Shown here piece by piece: positions 22,251 to 33,032 of a DNA stretch of 64,000 nt. The DNA is from Lasiodiplodia sp. COLG20 (Eukaryota; Ascomycota; Dothideomycetes; Botryosphaeriales; Botryosphaeriaceae), in the NCBI GenBank assembly GCA_009801085.1, contig VNWV01000035.1:51209-115208 (forward strand), written 5' to 3'. Position 1 is the first letter of the stretch. Each line of letters starts with the position of its first letter. The notes under the pieces are model-generated. The model saw nothing but the letters and a program-made list of their open reading frames with translations, ran no database searches and had not been told where the DNA came from. Both the position numbers and the translations under genes were made by a program.

Positions 22251-22770
22251 AGCAATGCTCGTAAACGTCGCAGGAACCAAACAAGTCCTAGCGTCTCGCC
22301 TTCGCAAAGGAGACCATACTCTGTCCATGCGAAGAGATCCGTTGGCTCAGGGGCAGACTATACGTCGGATGATGATGAATAATCTAATTGGGAACCTTCG
22401 GGTAAAGATGCCATTCCCGCTTCTAACACTACTAGTAGTGAAGACCAAAGAATTATACAGAGCCAGATGAACCAAATGTTCAGGTTCAATTCAGCTTTCG
22501 GTGGGAGGATACGTTGATCAGGCCATCCACGGACACAGTCTTCAGCATCAAAACACCTGTTCTTGAGATGCTGACGCACGCCAGGGAGGTCGTCAAGAAA
22601 TACTCACAGTTCTCAGTCTCAAAGCCAGGTATAACGGAAGTTTTATTGGAGAAACTCGAATCCTCCCTGTGGAAAAGCATGAACCATTGGAGGAGTACAT
22701 TTATAGAGACACTGAAGCCGGAGAACAGTACATTCTCCATGTTGATATTGAATGGGACGAGAAGAGGTAA
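22251..22770 (+). pseudogene. Unnamed family, copy D (3' relic)
   Basis: Only the end of the family gene survives. From 22251 one frame reads a basic Ser-rich linker (RKRRRNQTSPSVSPSQRR) ending in an Asp run, as in copy B, then a stop TAA at 22380-22382. From 22463 the C-terminal domain starts (EPNVQVQFSF, then VLEMLTHAREVVKKYSQF). Near 22630 the homology moves to another frame (GETRILPVEKHEPLEEYIYR, then ILHVDIEWDEKR) and ends at TAA 22768-22770. The N-terminal domain is missing. One internal stop and one frameshift make it a pseudogene. It lies between copies A and B, just after the palindromes. Confidence 0.7.
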
Positions 22771-22918
22771 CGAAATTGTGGAAGCAAAAATGGTCACGGC
22801 TGGGATTGTAATCTTCAGTCTTTCGTTCTTACTCTTATGCTCTTCTCTTCGCTACTTGTCCTTTCATTCTGTACTCGCAAAAGACACTTTTTCAATTCAA
22901 TCCGATGTGCTGCTACAT

Positions 22919-23806
22919 CTATGATGCCCCGTAACGGCTCACCAAAACTCGCACAAGAACAGCTACACTAGCAACCAGCACGGCCCAAACCACCATCGCC
23001 TGCAGGACCAGCCCCCTCACCGAACCCTGCAAGCTCTCCCAATCATTCTCATGCGGAAACGGCACATCCGGCACCTCCACCCCCAAAATCTCACACAACG
23101 GCCCCCACCCATCCTTCACATCAAAAAAGTGCAACCTCTCCTCCGGCACCACCCGCCTCACGTACTCCGCATGCCCATCATACTGCGCGCCAAACCTCGC
23201 CTCCACATCCTCCCGCACCTCCCACATCCCCGGATACAACGCCTCCCTCCGCACCATCCTTCCGTCGCGCCCGCGCCCGTGCATCCGCTCCCCCAGCGCC
23301 ACCACAATGTCCGGAAAGCGCCGCACGTGCGGCAGCGGCCAGAAGAGGATCTTGAAATACCACGTCGACGCGAGCCCCGCGACAGGGCCCCAGCTCCTCA
23401 CCCACGCGCCCTTCTCCCGCGTCGTGACGACGACGACGGCGTCTGGGTAGAGGTCGCATAGCTCCTTGACGTACATGTTCATTGGCATGTCGGCGCCCGC
23501 GACGTAGCCCTGCGTCAGCTGCGCGAGGAGGTGTTGGGCGTGCGCGCGGTCGAGGGTGCTAGCGGGACTAGACGTGGACGAGGGTGATGATGGGGAGGGG
23601 GGATCGAGCTGGCAGAGCGAGAGGAGTTGGCGTTGGCGCGTCGCACCGCCGTGTAGCATCTGCATGCCGCCGTGGAAGACGGGGCCGTTGAGGAGGTAGG
23701 ATAGCGCGGTACAGAGGGAGACGGTGCCGGTGCGGGAGAGGCCGGCGCAGATGACGCGGAAGGGCGTGTCCGCGGGTCCGGGTGGGGAGGCGTGTTGGGG
23801 AGCCAT
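22919..23806 (-). CDS. Sulfotransferase-like P-loop protein with C-terminal membrane segment
   Basis: Single-exon frame of 295 residues from ATG 23806 (the frame is open further upstream but without an ATG). Near the N-terminus FRVICAGLSRTGTVSLCTAL is the 5'-phosphosulfate-binding-loop-like motif of the fungal sulfotransferase_4 family, often mislabelled as NAD-dependent epimerases. YPDAVVVVTTREKGAWVRSW is the second family block, and RLHFFDVKDGWGPLCEILG leads to the last part. A hydrophobic stretch (VLQAMVVWAVLVASVAVLV) near the C-terminus suggests tail anchoring. Substrate unknown. It separates copies D and B of the unnamed family and is divergent from copy B. Confidence 0.85.
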   Translation of the reverse strand: MAPQHASPPGPADTPFRVICAGLSRTGTVSLCTALSYLLNGPVFHGGMQMLHGGATRQRQLLSLCQLDPPSPSSPSSTSSPASTLDRAHAQHLLAQLTQGYVAGADMPMNMYVKELCDLYPDAVVVVTTREKGAWVRSWGPVAGLASTWYFKILFWPLPHVRRFPDIVVALGERMHGRGRDGRMVRREALYPGMWEVREDVEARFGAQYDGHAEYVRRVVPEERLHFFDVKDGWGPLCEILGVEVPDVPFPHENDWESLQGSVRGLVLQAMVVWAVLVASVAVLVRVLVSRYGAS

Positions 23807-24510
23807 GGTTGTTTTTGTTTTGGTGTTGAGGAGAGTGGGTGGAAGTGTGGTTAGGACTTTTTCATGTTCTTTTTTTGGTTTTTGTTGGCGGGCGGGAAAG
23901 AGGGAGAGAGGGGGAGAGGGAGAGGGAGATGTTGGCACGAGGCGGAGTATTTATGGTGGGTATTGCTACCTGAAATCAGCGCTATCGCAAGCCACATCGA
24001 GCGCGGCGCCTTAAATGCGGGGATGGAGGAACTTGAGTTGTCAGGAAGGAAGCTTGGCGACATGGTTTTCGCCCCCATGAGGAAGCCAATCGCGTCGTCG
24101 CCTTGGAAGCCTCTTTTAACATGCTTAAAGTATAACATTGCTATATTATTAAAAGTTCTTTTACTATTCTCTTATATAGGGTGGGTTCTAACAAGATAAG
24201 CTCTAAAAGTGCTGTCGTGACTATGGGCCACATCCTGCCAGCTCGCGACATTGTGGGCCATCTCTTCGATCTCAACAGAAAGGCAAGAGGGAAAGACATG
24301 GTTAAAACTGGGTAGATTACGTACTTTTAGGACATGGGCCCGGTTATCTAAATTGAAAATTTTCTTGCTCTTCGCTCAGGGTCTAAAATATCCATGGTAC
24401 TGTATAATGAACCCACTATACAAAGTATAAGAAGTAGCATGGGCCCTAATTCTTACAACATTAATCTTCCACTTGATTACCGAAAACTACAACGTTTCTC
24501 TAAATCAATA
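23807..24510. other. Divergent intergenic, partly AT-rich
   Basis: Between the starts of the sulfotransferase-like gene (minus) and family copy B (plus). A purine-rich leader (gggagagg repeats) lies around 23890-23930, and an AT-rich stretch around 24120-24200. No gene seen. Confidence 0.45.
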
Positions 24511-26449
24511 ATGGGTCGTATACGATTCACGCTGTTTACAGGCCAAGGACACGACCATAAACATGCCGATCAGGTGCCGGTAGAAGAAGTGATGGATTTC
24601 ACTGTATTGATTCAACGCATGTAACACGCCTATGGCATACTTGCTGATTTTGATGCAGTCTTTCCGAAAATTCCTTGTTGGTTCCTACGGCATCACCAAC
24701 CCAGAGTTAGAGTTCCATATTCACGACCAGAACGAGACTTGCAACGGAAGCGGAGACGTAGCGCCACATGTGTAGAAAGGTATTGCAAGCGTCCGACAAT
24801 CGTTGGACTCGGCTTCTCGGGTTTACTACGTATGCTTTGCTAAGAAGGAGCGGGAAGCATCTGTCACGATCTGCCACGACAGCAGTAAGAAATCAATCAT
24901 AATCATACCATCAGAAGAAAATACCGGCTAACTTACTAGTTGACGAAGGCGACTCTTTTCAAACTGTACAATCTGAGACTGAATCCGACCCCTTCTGGCT
25001 GGATTTATCATCCGCAGGAAGTACCCTCATTCCCCGTCATCGATCGGTATCCACTGGCACCATCACGGCAGATTCGCGTCAAAGCTCTCCCATTGTCGTT
25101 GTGCACAAGAAACGTGTGGGCGAATACGACATCCTAGAGCGACCGGCGAAGAGTCCACGCCGAACTACAACCCCACAGGCACTCGATGGCGACGGTGATG
25201 ATGAGATAACCGTCTATCCAGAATCCTCCGGCGGGCGAAATCGCATATCTGGCCAAATGATGAGGAGAGCTGTAGTGAAGATGAATGCTCTGGACAACCG
25301 AGGGGCTCCTGAGGATGAGGCTATTCTTGCACTCAAGCTACCAGATGGGAAGTTCCTAGTCGGCACCTACAAAAAGACTCAAAATGCCGTTTTACTTCGT
25401 CTTGACAATCTGCACCGGCTCAAACACTTCGTTCAAGACTACACCCTCCGAGGGGGCCAACTTCCAACGAATTATAGGAGCAAACAGGCTTGTGATGAGC
25501 ATGTCAAGTACCAAGGAGTCTTCAGAAAATATCAGAACAGGCGAGACTCTTTGAGGAAGAGGCTGGCTCGCTTGTTACAAGACGAGTCAGAGGATGAGGT
25601 CTCCGAGGATGAAGACGACGGAGAGAATTCCTTCATTTGCCCAACAATACACGAAGGCGACCCTTACGAGATCCCCTGCGAATGCTGCGCCGCCGATGAC
25701 ATCACCTGTCTCCGCCCAGATCCCTCGGTTGGAAAGGCTTGCGTTCGTTGCTACGTCAGGCGCTTCAAATGTAGCCACGTGCCCAAACGCACGCCGGCAC
25801 ATCTCCGAGACTCAGCATTTGAGCCAGCAGCGGGCCACGCAGGTTCTCCCCATGGAAATCACCTACAGGACGCATCCAGTAGCCCAGCCGAGCGCCGACG
25901 TCTACATCAAGAGAGAGTGAATCATCGAATCAACCAGGGACAAGGGGGATCCAGCCATGCTGTGTCTTCCCCTGTGCGTAGAGGGAGGCGTTTGGGGCAA
26001 GATTCCGATGATGACAATCATAATGATGGTGATAAAGAAGAGGAACCTGAAGGTATGTGCATTGTTCTTTTAGTCAACTGTTTCCGCTGAAGCTAACGAG
26101 ATGTTCTTTTTTAGTTGTACCACGAATCCAAGTTCAGTTCGCATTCGTGAAGAATCCATGGTCGTTAACGATTATCAAATCGCAGACGCGGGAGTTCCCT
26201 GCGACTACTCGTATCGAGTCAGTTCTGCAGAAAGCAAAGCTCATCATGGGTAAAAAGCCGTTTCCTACTCTAATCTTCGACACTGCTCGCATTGTAGATG
26301 GGAGCCGGTCTATCCTCATAGACGATGAGCAGAGAAAGCGACCCTTGGATTATTATCTCTTCAATGATTCCCAAGGCAAAGATCGGCGTATTCTCCACTT
26401 CGAGACAAGATGGACGGAAAGGGTTCACGTGCGCGATGAAAGTGCATGA
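24511..26449 (+). pseudogene. Unnamed family, copy B (full length, one in-frame stop)
   Basis: Model: join(24511..24603,24659..24884,24940..26052,26115..26449), 588 codons with a single TAG at 24773-24775 in exon 2, where copies A and C have Trp (TGG). All splice sites and the rest of the frame are intact. It has an N-terminal domain (MGRIRFTLFTGQGHDHK; ELEFHIHDQNETCNGSGD), a long acidic/basic middle, and a central domain with KFLVGTYKKT and KYQGVFRKYQ. A six-cysteine cluster follows at about residues 353-384 (C-x2-C-x6-C-x10-C-x2-C-x6-C, the spacing of fungal Zn2Cys6 domains), then the C-terminal domain ending LHFETRW plus a tail. TGG to TAG is a C-to-T change at CpA on the other strand, the RIP signature. 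Translation could also start downstream. Probably a recent pseudogene. Confidence 0.7.
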
Positions 26450-26578
26450 ACCAAATTGACTACATGATGGGAACCTCTCGTCTTTTGGATTCTGCGCTGC
26501 GAGTGTTTTGTCGATTTCCATACTGCATCAGTTACTTCCATAGCTCAATACTATATAACATCATCCGTGCTCAATTGC

Positions 26579-27574
26579 TCAATCCGTCAAACGTCTCGCA
26601 GCAGTCCGAGCAAGCGGACTCGACCCATCCAACTCGTACACGGGCGGCCTCTCCCCCCTCTGACCCGGTACCTCCTTCCTGACCACAACATGTGTCGGCG
26701 GCGGTGGTAGCGGCGCCACCACAACCGGCCCATCCCCCTCCGCCTCAACCCTGCCAGGCACCTCCCCCGCCCGGACCCCGACATTGCTCCCTCCATACAT
26801 ATACGCCATCCCGCCGCCCGCATCCCCACCACCCCCATCCTCCCAATCCCCCCACGACGCCGCTCTCGTCGCCCGGTTGTCCCGCCTCCCCTCGCCCATC
26901 ATCCCACCTCTTGATCCCCGCCACTCCTCCATCCGCGGCTGCTGCTGTTGTTGCATCGACCCCCGTCCAGACCCCTCCATCTCCGCCCGTCGCGCCGTTC
27001 CGCTCTCGAAGAAGCTCTTGATGTCGTCCGACCCGGACCTCGACCCGGCCGTCCCGCCGCCGTTGGGCAGCACGGCCATTTCGCGCACTCGCTCGCGCTT
27101 GCGTCGGCGCAGGAGAGACCATACGGAGCCGCCGAGCAGCGTGGCGACGAGCAGGACGCCGACGACGATGCCGGCGATGCCGCTGCCGGAGATGCCCGTT
27201 CCTGTCAATGGGAGGGAGGAGGGGGTCGATGTGGTTGTTGCGGATGTGGAGGTCGAGACGGAAGTGGATGAGAGGGTTGAGGATGTTGAAGTGGTTGACG
27301 AGAGGGTCGCAGAGGAGGGGGCTGAGGAGGAGGAGGAGGTGGTGGTCGTGGAAGAGGAGGAACCGCCCTGTGCCGGTGAAGCGGGCTGGTCGGTGCCCGG
27401 GATGCCTGGTGCCAGCCGGCATGTAGGCTGCCCGTCGTCGGAGTTGAAGCAGACGCGGCCGACGGGGCAGCAGTAGCCTCCGCCGCAGTCGATCTGGAGG
27501 AGGCCGCACGAGTAGCGCGGGAGGAGGACGTCGTGTCGCCCGCGTCCTTGGCTGGCGAGATCTGGAGGGGCCAT
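26579..27574 (-). CDS. Single-pass Ser/Thr-rich cell-surface protein
   Basis: Frame of 331 residues from ATG 27574. A short cysteine domain (CGLLQIDCGGGYCCPVGRVC and a sixth Cys, residues about 23-53) is followed by a Ser/Thr-rich stretch of some 65 residues. One membrane segment comes next (GIAGIVVGVLLVATLLGGSVWSLL), then a basic stop-transfer RRRKRER and a long cytoplasmic tail with a PPVYELDG motif. This layout is that of fungal wall-stress sensor-like (Mid2/WSC-type) or other type I surface proteins, with the Ser/Thr part O-mannosylated. No signal peptide precedes the Cys domain, so an upstream 5' exon is probably missing; I could not place it confidently. Strong GC skew makes long antisense frames that are not genes. 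Tail to tail with copy B (130 nt). Confidence 0.65.
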   Translation of the reverse strand: MAPPDLASQGRGRHDVLLPRYSCGLLQIDCGGGYCCPVGRVCFNSDDGQPTCRLAPGIPGTDQPASPAQGGSSSSTTTTSSSSSAPSSATLSSTTSTSSTLSSTSVSTSTSATTTSTPSSLPLTGTGISGSGIAGIVVGVLLVATLLGGSVWSLLRRRKRERVREMAVLPNGGGTAGSRSGSDDIKSFFESGTARRAEMEGSGRGSMQQQQQPRMEEWRGSRGGMMGEGRRDNRATRAASWGDWEDGGGGDAGGGMAYMYGGSNVGVRAGEVPGRVEAEGDGPVVVAPLPPPPTHVVVRKEVPGQRGERPPVYELDGSSPLARTAARRLTD

Positions 27575-29725
27575 GGTGGGACGTGGGCCGGGACGGGGCC
27601 GTGTCGTGTCGTCGTCGGGGTGCCGACGGTGTCAAAACGACACGGTCTGTCGTAGAAAGTCGTCGGCGAAGCAAATAGAAAAACTTGGATTTTCATCGGT
27701 TCCATTGTGCGAGGGGGATCTCTCCACTTAAGATTGTCTCTTCGATGGAATGCAAAACTTGGCCGTAGCACGTACGACCCTGGAATGCATGCCAAGCCTA
27801 CACTGGCTTCTGGTATGATACACGCAGCACCGCATCACGAGTCTAAACTTCCTACTTCTCCGGGTGTCGCGAGACTCTGAGGTATGACACAATCGGCAAT
27901 CAATATGGAACGTTCCTCTTGCCTGATCGGGAAATCGCGATAGTTTAATTGCCCCCCGGTCCAATCATCGTGGCGTCTTGCAGGCTTGAGCCAAGACCGG
28001 ATCCACCAATATCAACGCTAATACGATAACCTCCTCGGGTCTTCTGCATCTCGCGTTGGACGTGCCGAGGTGTTTGGCTTGTGAATATCTCAAGTCCTTC
28101 TCTCGTCCCGATCGTTCTTGGCACAGCAGCCGCCCTATCTACCTCAATCTTTTCTGTTCTTTCGATCTTTTGCGACCCTCCTGTTTAGTTTCCCCCCCGC
28201 TCACTTGAAATCCGTGGTGTTTTTACCTTGGCAATTAGAATTGATACACGCATTTAACCGTAATTAACCTATCCCACAATCGATGATGTATTACTAACGG
28301 GCAGAGCTGTAATCTTAGATAGGGTAATTACCAAACGCACATCTTACACCGTGCGGGTCAACAGTCATTTATGAAAAGGTTTTAATTTTCTACTATAATA
28401 GACAGCTATAAGCTTAGCTATCACTAGAGTAGTGAAAAAAAAGTTTGCATTTTAATTTCGTTGAAGTTCTACTACGGCTGAAAGATGCTGTATTTTGATG
28501 GAAAGTTAGGTCGGCCGGCGATGGTTGGGTCTGGGGGGTTTCATATAAAAAAAAGAGTGAGGGTTGGGTTTGGTAACTACCCCGTCTTCTTAGATCTATC
28601 TCCGAGTGAGAATTGATCCATCCCGGGCCGATATAGATCTTAACTCCAGGTTCATAACGCAACCTTTGAACCATCGAAAAGCTCCAATACAAATGATTTG
28701 CTAGCGGACATGTCTACATGCGCTGGTGGGCGAGCTCAAGCTTTAGTATTTTCCCTACACTCCGGTTCTGTTCAAAAGCGGTTGACCGCAGAAAGAAACC
28801 TCATGAAATAAGACAATTATCTGAGAGGGGGGATGTTAGGGAAAGAGACCGTCTGAATTGACATGGGGACCGATTGCTCTAATAGCGGGCGCCGGGGGGT
28901 GGAGTGTGACCCGGGATGGTTCAGATCAGTTGGAAGTTCCGGCCGGACCCTGTCCATGGATCAGGTCCGACTCTCGCCTCTTCCGCGCCCGCCACGCTTC
29001 TGGCGGGCCTGGAGGTGGCATCTACCCTATCAGGCTATGCCTAGAATATTTGATCTCGCGTTAGATTGAAGATTTTCTGTGTTGGGAGGAAGATAAGCTG
29101 GCCGGCGAAGGTCATGACATGGACTAAATATGATATCAAATAGATATTTCTGCCATGAAGATTCAAGGTACACAGATCAAAGGCTGAATTCGGGACTACA
29201 GAGACGAATAGTTCATGTGGCGTGAGAGAGCACAGTCCTACCTTAGCTGGGAAGCGCCTACGTAGTCATTCTACACCCTGTCCGACAGCCAGACTCAAGC
29301 GGATTCCCCGACCTATGTACCAGGGGAAGGAGAGGCTAAGGACAACGGATGCTGCAGTGCCTTGATTTCCTTGGAACTTTCGCTTAGTAGTTGATGGCTG
29401 GTGATAAATGCGTTGTCAAATTCACTGAAATCTCAACACGATGCAATGCAATGGAACCAAAAAGTTGGCATATTCATGGAACAAAACGTCCATAACGTCG
29501 TCATGAAGATTGTTTTCCTGCTTTCAAGGACGAAAAGAGAGATCATTCAACTAAGAAGACCCGTCGTTTTCACTTTCCTCGCACCACCATCTCGTCTAAA
29601 TGGGTATCAAACCCGTGTGTATATATACAGAAAAATATGAGAAAAGAAGAATTCACCACAGAAGAATCAAAAAATGATATGCACTACCGCTCCCGTTATT
29701 TACTTTTTGTTTTGTTTTCGTTTTC
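27575..29725. other. Intergenic, 2.1 kb, AT-rich centre
   Basis: No supportable gene. About 28,200-28,480 is AT-rich with a TpA excess, compatible with an old RIP-mutated repeat, and carries a near-perfect 14-nt inverted repeat (28260-28273 and 28318-28331). Short frames elsewhere show no motifs. Confidence 0.45.
28260..28331. repeat. Inverted repeat, 14-nt arms
   Basis: GTAATTAACCTATC at 28260-28273 and GATAGGGTAATTAC at 28318-28331 are reverse complements except one base. It might be the remnant of a small transposable element, but no target-site duplication was recognised. Confidence 0.5.
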
Positions 29726-31438
29726 TTAGTCGCTCGAGACGACGACGACACGGCGGCCGCCCTTGAAGAAGCTGAGGGGCCACCACGATGAGCCTGAGGA
29801 AGAGCTCGACGAAGACGCATCGTTGTTGGTGTCCGTAGAGCTGGATCCACCGAAGCCGAACAGGCCACCGAGACCCTCGAGACCCTCAAGACCGCTGAGG
29901 CCGGACGAGCTAGAGCCAGAGCCGCTGCCGCCGGCAATCGGGGTGAAGATGCCACCGATGCCAGAGCCCGTCTCAGTGCCCGAAGACTCACCACCGAAAG
30001 GCGAGGTGCCAGTCGAAGAGCCGCCAGCAATGGGGGTGAAGATGCCGCCAATTCCGGAGCCGGTCTCAGTGCCAGAGGAAGAGCCACCAGTAGAAGAACC
30101 GCCACCGAAACCGGAAGAGCCGCCGGCAATGGGAGTGAAGATACCGCCGATGCCAGAGCCAGTCTCGGTGCCGGAAGAGCCAGAGCCGGAGCCGGCCTCA
30201 GGAGTGGTCTCGGGGGTGGTCGCGGTGCCAGAGCCAGAGCCAGAGCCAGAGCCGGCCTCGGGAGTGGTAGCAGTGCCGGAGCCGGAGCCGGTCGAGGTGC
30301 CGCTGCTGCTGTCGTCGGACGAGGAAGAAGAGCCAGAGGACGAAGAGCCGGAAGAGCCAGCGCAGTTGTTGGCGATGGCGTTTGCGAAGATGGCGTAAGA
30401 GTCGGCGTTGTTGAGGGCCTGGGAGCCGGTGAGCTGGGTGGCGGCGCTGTAGCCGTAGCCGAGATCGTCAGTGCCCTTGATCTCGGACAAGTGGGTGAAC
30501 TCGTGGAGGGTGGTCGTGGCCTGGTCCTGGTCGTAGCAGGTAGTGGTCAGGTCGGGGAGGGCGCTGTAGTAGAGGTCGCAGTTGACGACGAGCGAAACGG
30601 ACGGCATGGTGTAGGCGAGGACCTGAGACGAGCAGCCGCCGACGGCGTACTCGGAGGGAACCGAGTTCTCGTCGCAGTAGTAGGTGGCGGCACCGGAAGT
30701 GGTGCTGCCGCACTCCTCGGCGACGGCGTTGAGGACCTTCTTGACCTCGGAGGCGTCGGCGTTCTTGAAGATGTCAGTGAAGGCGGCGTTGTCGGACGAG
30801 GCGGCCTCGGCGGCGGCACTGGCCAGCTTCTGGCAGTTGGTCATGGCAGTCTCGGTAGACGTCTTCTTGTCGCCCGAGCACTCGGTAAGGGTCGAGCGCT
30901 TCTTGAGCTTCTCGATCTTGCCCAGGAAGTTGCGGCGGACCTTCTTGGCGTGCGAGGCCAGGACGTTGGCGCGGACGCGGTTGCTGAGGTAGGGAACGGC
31001 GCCCTTGATGACGGTCGAGTTGGCCTCGGCGTAGGGAATGGCACCCTGGGTCAGGATGTCGAAGTCACCACCGGCGGACAGATCGTGCATCTCGGCGGCA
31101 TCCCAGGTGGCCTCGATGGAGCCTCCGGCGGGGATGCTCTGGAAAGAGTCGCTGGTCAGGTTGTTGGTGCCAAGGCGCTGGCGAATACCATCAAAGGCAA
31201 CGCGAGACTCGGCGCTGTAGACCTCGGCCTTCTCGATGGAGGCGCTGTCGAGGAAAGTGTTGCGGATGAAAAGGTTGAGGTCCTTGTCACCGTTGTTGGT
31301 AACAGTGGCCTTAATCTCGCTGTTGATGAGAGTCTCGAGCTTGACGTCCAGAGGAGTGACGCGCTTGTTAAGCTCGACAGCGGCCGAAGCGGCCACGGAG
31401 GCCAGAGCGGCGTGAACAGCAGCAGTAGAAAGCTTCAT
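29726..31438 (-). CDS. Deuterolysin metalloprotease (M35) with repetitive Gly/Ser tail
   Basis: Single-exon frame of 570 residues. There is a signal peptide (MKLSTAAVHAALASVAASAA), then a propeptide domain of about 160 residues and a KLKKR Kex2-type site before the mature enzyme (STLTECSGDKK). The zinc site HEFTH and the aspzincin motif GTDDLGYGY are intact, so it should be an active secreted neutral Zn protease. Ordinary deuterolysins end near residue 350. Here about 190 residues follow, rich in Ser/Gly/Thr with alternating (SG)n and three near-identical copies of TETGSGIGGIFTPIAGGS, ending in a hydrophobic/basic FFKGGRRVVVVSSD. The tail may be a wall-binding or aggregation-prone region; it lacks a classical GPI signal. 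A TATA box lies upstream, and a gene encoding a propeptide-like protein is divergent from it. Confidence 0.92.
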   Translation of the reverse strand: MKLSTAAVHAALASVAASAAVELNKRVTPLDVKLETLINSEIKATVTNNGDKDLNLFIRNTFLDSASIEKAEVYSAESRVAFDGIRQRLGTNNLTSDSFQSIPAGGSIEATWDAAEMHDLSAGGDFDILTQGAIPYAEANSTVIKGAVPYLSNRVRANVLASHAKKVRRNFLGKIEKLKKRSTLTECSGDKKTSTETAMTNCQKLASAAAEAASSDNAAFTDIFKNADASEVKKVLNAVAEECGSTTSGAATYYCDENSVPSEYAVGGCSSQVLAYTMPSVSLVVNCDLYYSALPDLTTTCYDQDQATTTLHEFTHLSEIKGTDDLGYGYSAATQLTGSQALNNADSYAIFANAIANNCAGSSGSSSSGSSSSSDDSSSGTSTGSGSGTATTPEAGSGSGSGSGTATTPETTPEAGSGSGSSGTETGSGIGGIFTPIAGGSSGFGGGSSTGGSSSGTETGSGIGGIFTPIAGGSSTGTSPFGGESSGTETGSGIGGIFTPIAGGSGSGSSSSGLSGLEGLEGLGGLFGFGGSSSTDTNNDASSSSSSSGSSWWPLSFFKGGRRVVVVSSD

Positions 31439-33032
31439 GGTGAAAGGAAGGAAGTAAGGAAGAGAGATAGGTAGAGAGAGTGATTCGTAAGAGCAGCGTC
31501 AAGCTGGTAGTGACAGAAAAGAAGAGTGACCGAAGGGAGTCGGCGACCTGCGCAAGGATGGGGAGAAGGAAAGTGGTGGTGGTGGTGATGGTGGCTTGAG
31601 GGGAGGTAGATCCGATTGTTTTATAGCAACCGCTGGGGGCTGAATCAATTTCCAGGCCCAGCCCAGACGGGCGGATACGCGAGCCGGAAGACTCTCGGTT
31701 GGGTAGGAAATGCGGGGACATTCACATAAACAGAGCGTGCTAATCACGGGGATGCTGGTCAAGTCCGGGGCCTTAATCTAAGGGCAACGCCCTATCTGCA
31801 ACGGTGCCGGGCTGCCAAGGCGTGAGTGGTCGAGGGGGAGAAACGGCGATCCGTTTCGTCCTCTTCGGGTATGGAGCGACTCCGGAAAGTAGAGCGGAGG
31901 CCTGAGCCACTGACGATGCCAGTCACGAAGTGCGTTGGCACGGCAGTGGCGATGGCCAGACGCCACGAGTCGGCGCATTAGGTGATGGCCTCATGCTGTA
32001 TAGAGCGGTAGCCAATAGGAGGGTGCAAACGTGGAGCATGAAGGTGGGCGAAAGGTGAAACGGGTCGACCAGGATGAAGATGGGCGCCATGATTGCTGTC
32101 AGAGGAAGGCGCCTGTGCGTTAGAAACGTCTCGGGCGAATCCCCAAAGCTTGGCGAGGCAGGGCCGGCGCTTGCTGGTGGCCAAGGGCGGCATCGTCCGA
32201 GTTGTGGTTGGACGCTGCGGTGATGAAGGTGGACGGGAAGCGAGCCGAAGAGCCCTGCGTGTGTGGCTGCGCGGTCGATCGGCACTCGGCAGGGGTAAAG
32301 GGTCCTCGGTGACGCCGTCGGCGCGCTGAAGATGCCGGCTGGCGCGCTGTCCGAAAAGCTCCGGCGGCCGTCGGCGAGCACTGCGGACCCACCCGACCGA
32401 CCAAAACATCAACGGTCCCAAAACCAAACGCTGTTTCTCTGGCAAGGCTGTGGCGACGACAACGCAGCGCAGATGTTGTTATGCGCGCGGCTGACTGCGT
32501 GATCCAAGCAGTTTAGGGCCCGGCTTGGCGCATCGGGCCAGGGGTTTGTTGCGTGAATCGTGAAACCCGCGCCGCTTCACCAGCCTCGTCGCTTCCATCC
32601 AAACCGGAATAATGACCGTCTCGAGCGTTTCAGCGCGCCCGTCACCTCACGGCAGCGCCTTGGCCGGCCTCGCCGTTTGCACGTTTTATGCGTTTCTCGG
32701 CGGGGCTGATCTGCTGATGTTCCCGCAAGTTTTGCGATCGGGACGGCAAGGCAGAGAGGAGCTTCGTAGGGATGGCACGCCCAACCTGCGTGCGCAAGCT
32801 TCGGCCTGGCCGCAGTAAGCATAATAATTTGACTTTGCCCATGACTCCACCGGCTGCCTGCTTATTTCGACCCTCTCGCGAAACTCTTCAGCCTGGTCTC
32901 CACCTCCCGTCTTTTTTTCCTGGCCGCATCGTCAACTACGTCATCGCTGGTCGGTGAACCTTATCTCTCCACGCGACAACGTGAAACCCTCTCGACAACC
33001 AACCACACCAACACGCGGACCGCAATCCACCC
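31439..33032. promoter_or_regulatory. Divergent intergenic region, GC-rich
   Basis: 1.6 kb between the starts of the deuterolysin gene (minus) and the propeptide-like gene (plus). Many short frames on both strands result from the GC-rich composition; none shows a motif. It presumably carries both promoters. Confidence 0.45.
31619..31625 (-). promoter_or_regulatory. TATA box of the deuterolysin gene
   Basis: On the minus strand TATAAAA lies about 185 nt upstream of ATG 31438; the leader between them is CT-rich. Confidence 0.5.

Noticed and set aside
26745..27795. Overlapping frames of 196-309 residues around the Ser/Thr-rich surface protein
   Set aside because: Pro/Arg/Ser-rich shadows caused by the repetitive coding strand; only the 331-residue frame has a Cys domain, a membrane segment and a tail.
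28858..29069. Pair of 68-residue plus-strand frames in the 2.1 kb spacer
   Set aside because: Overlapping frames in a GC-rich patch without signal peptide, domain or splice signals.
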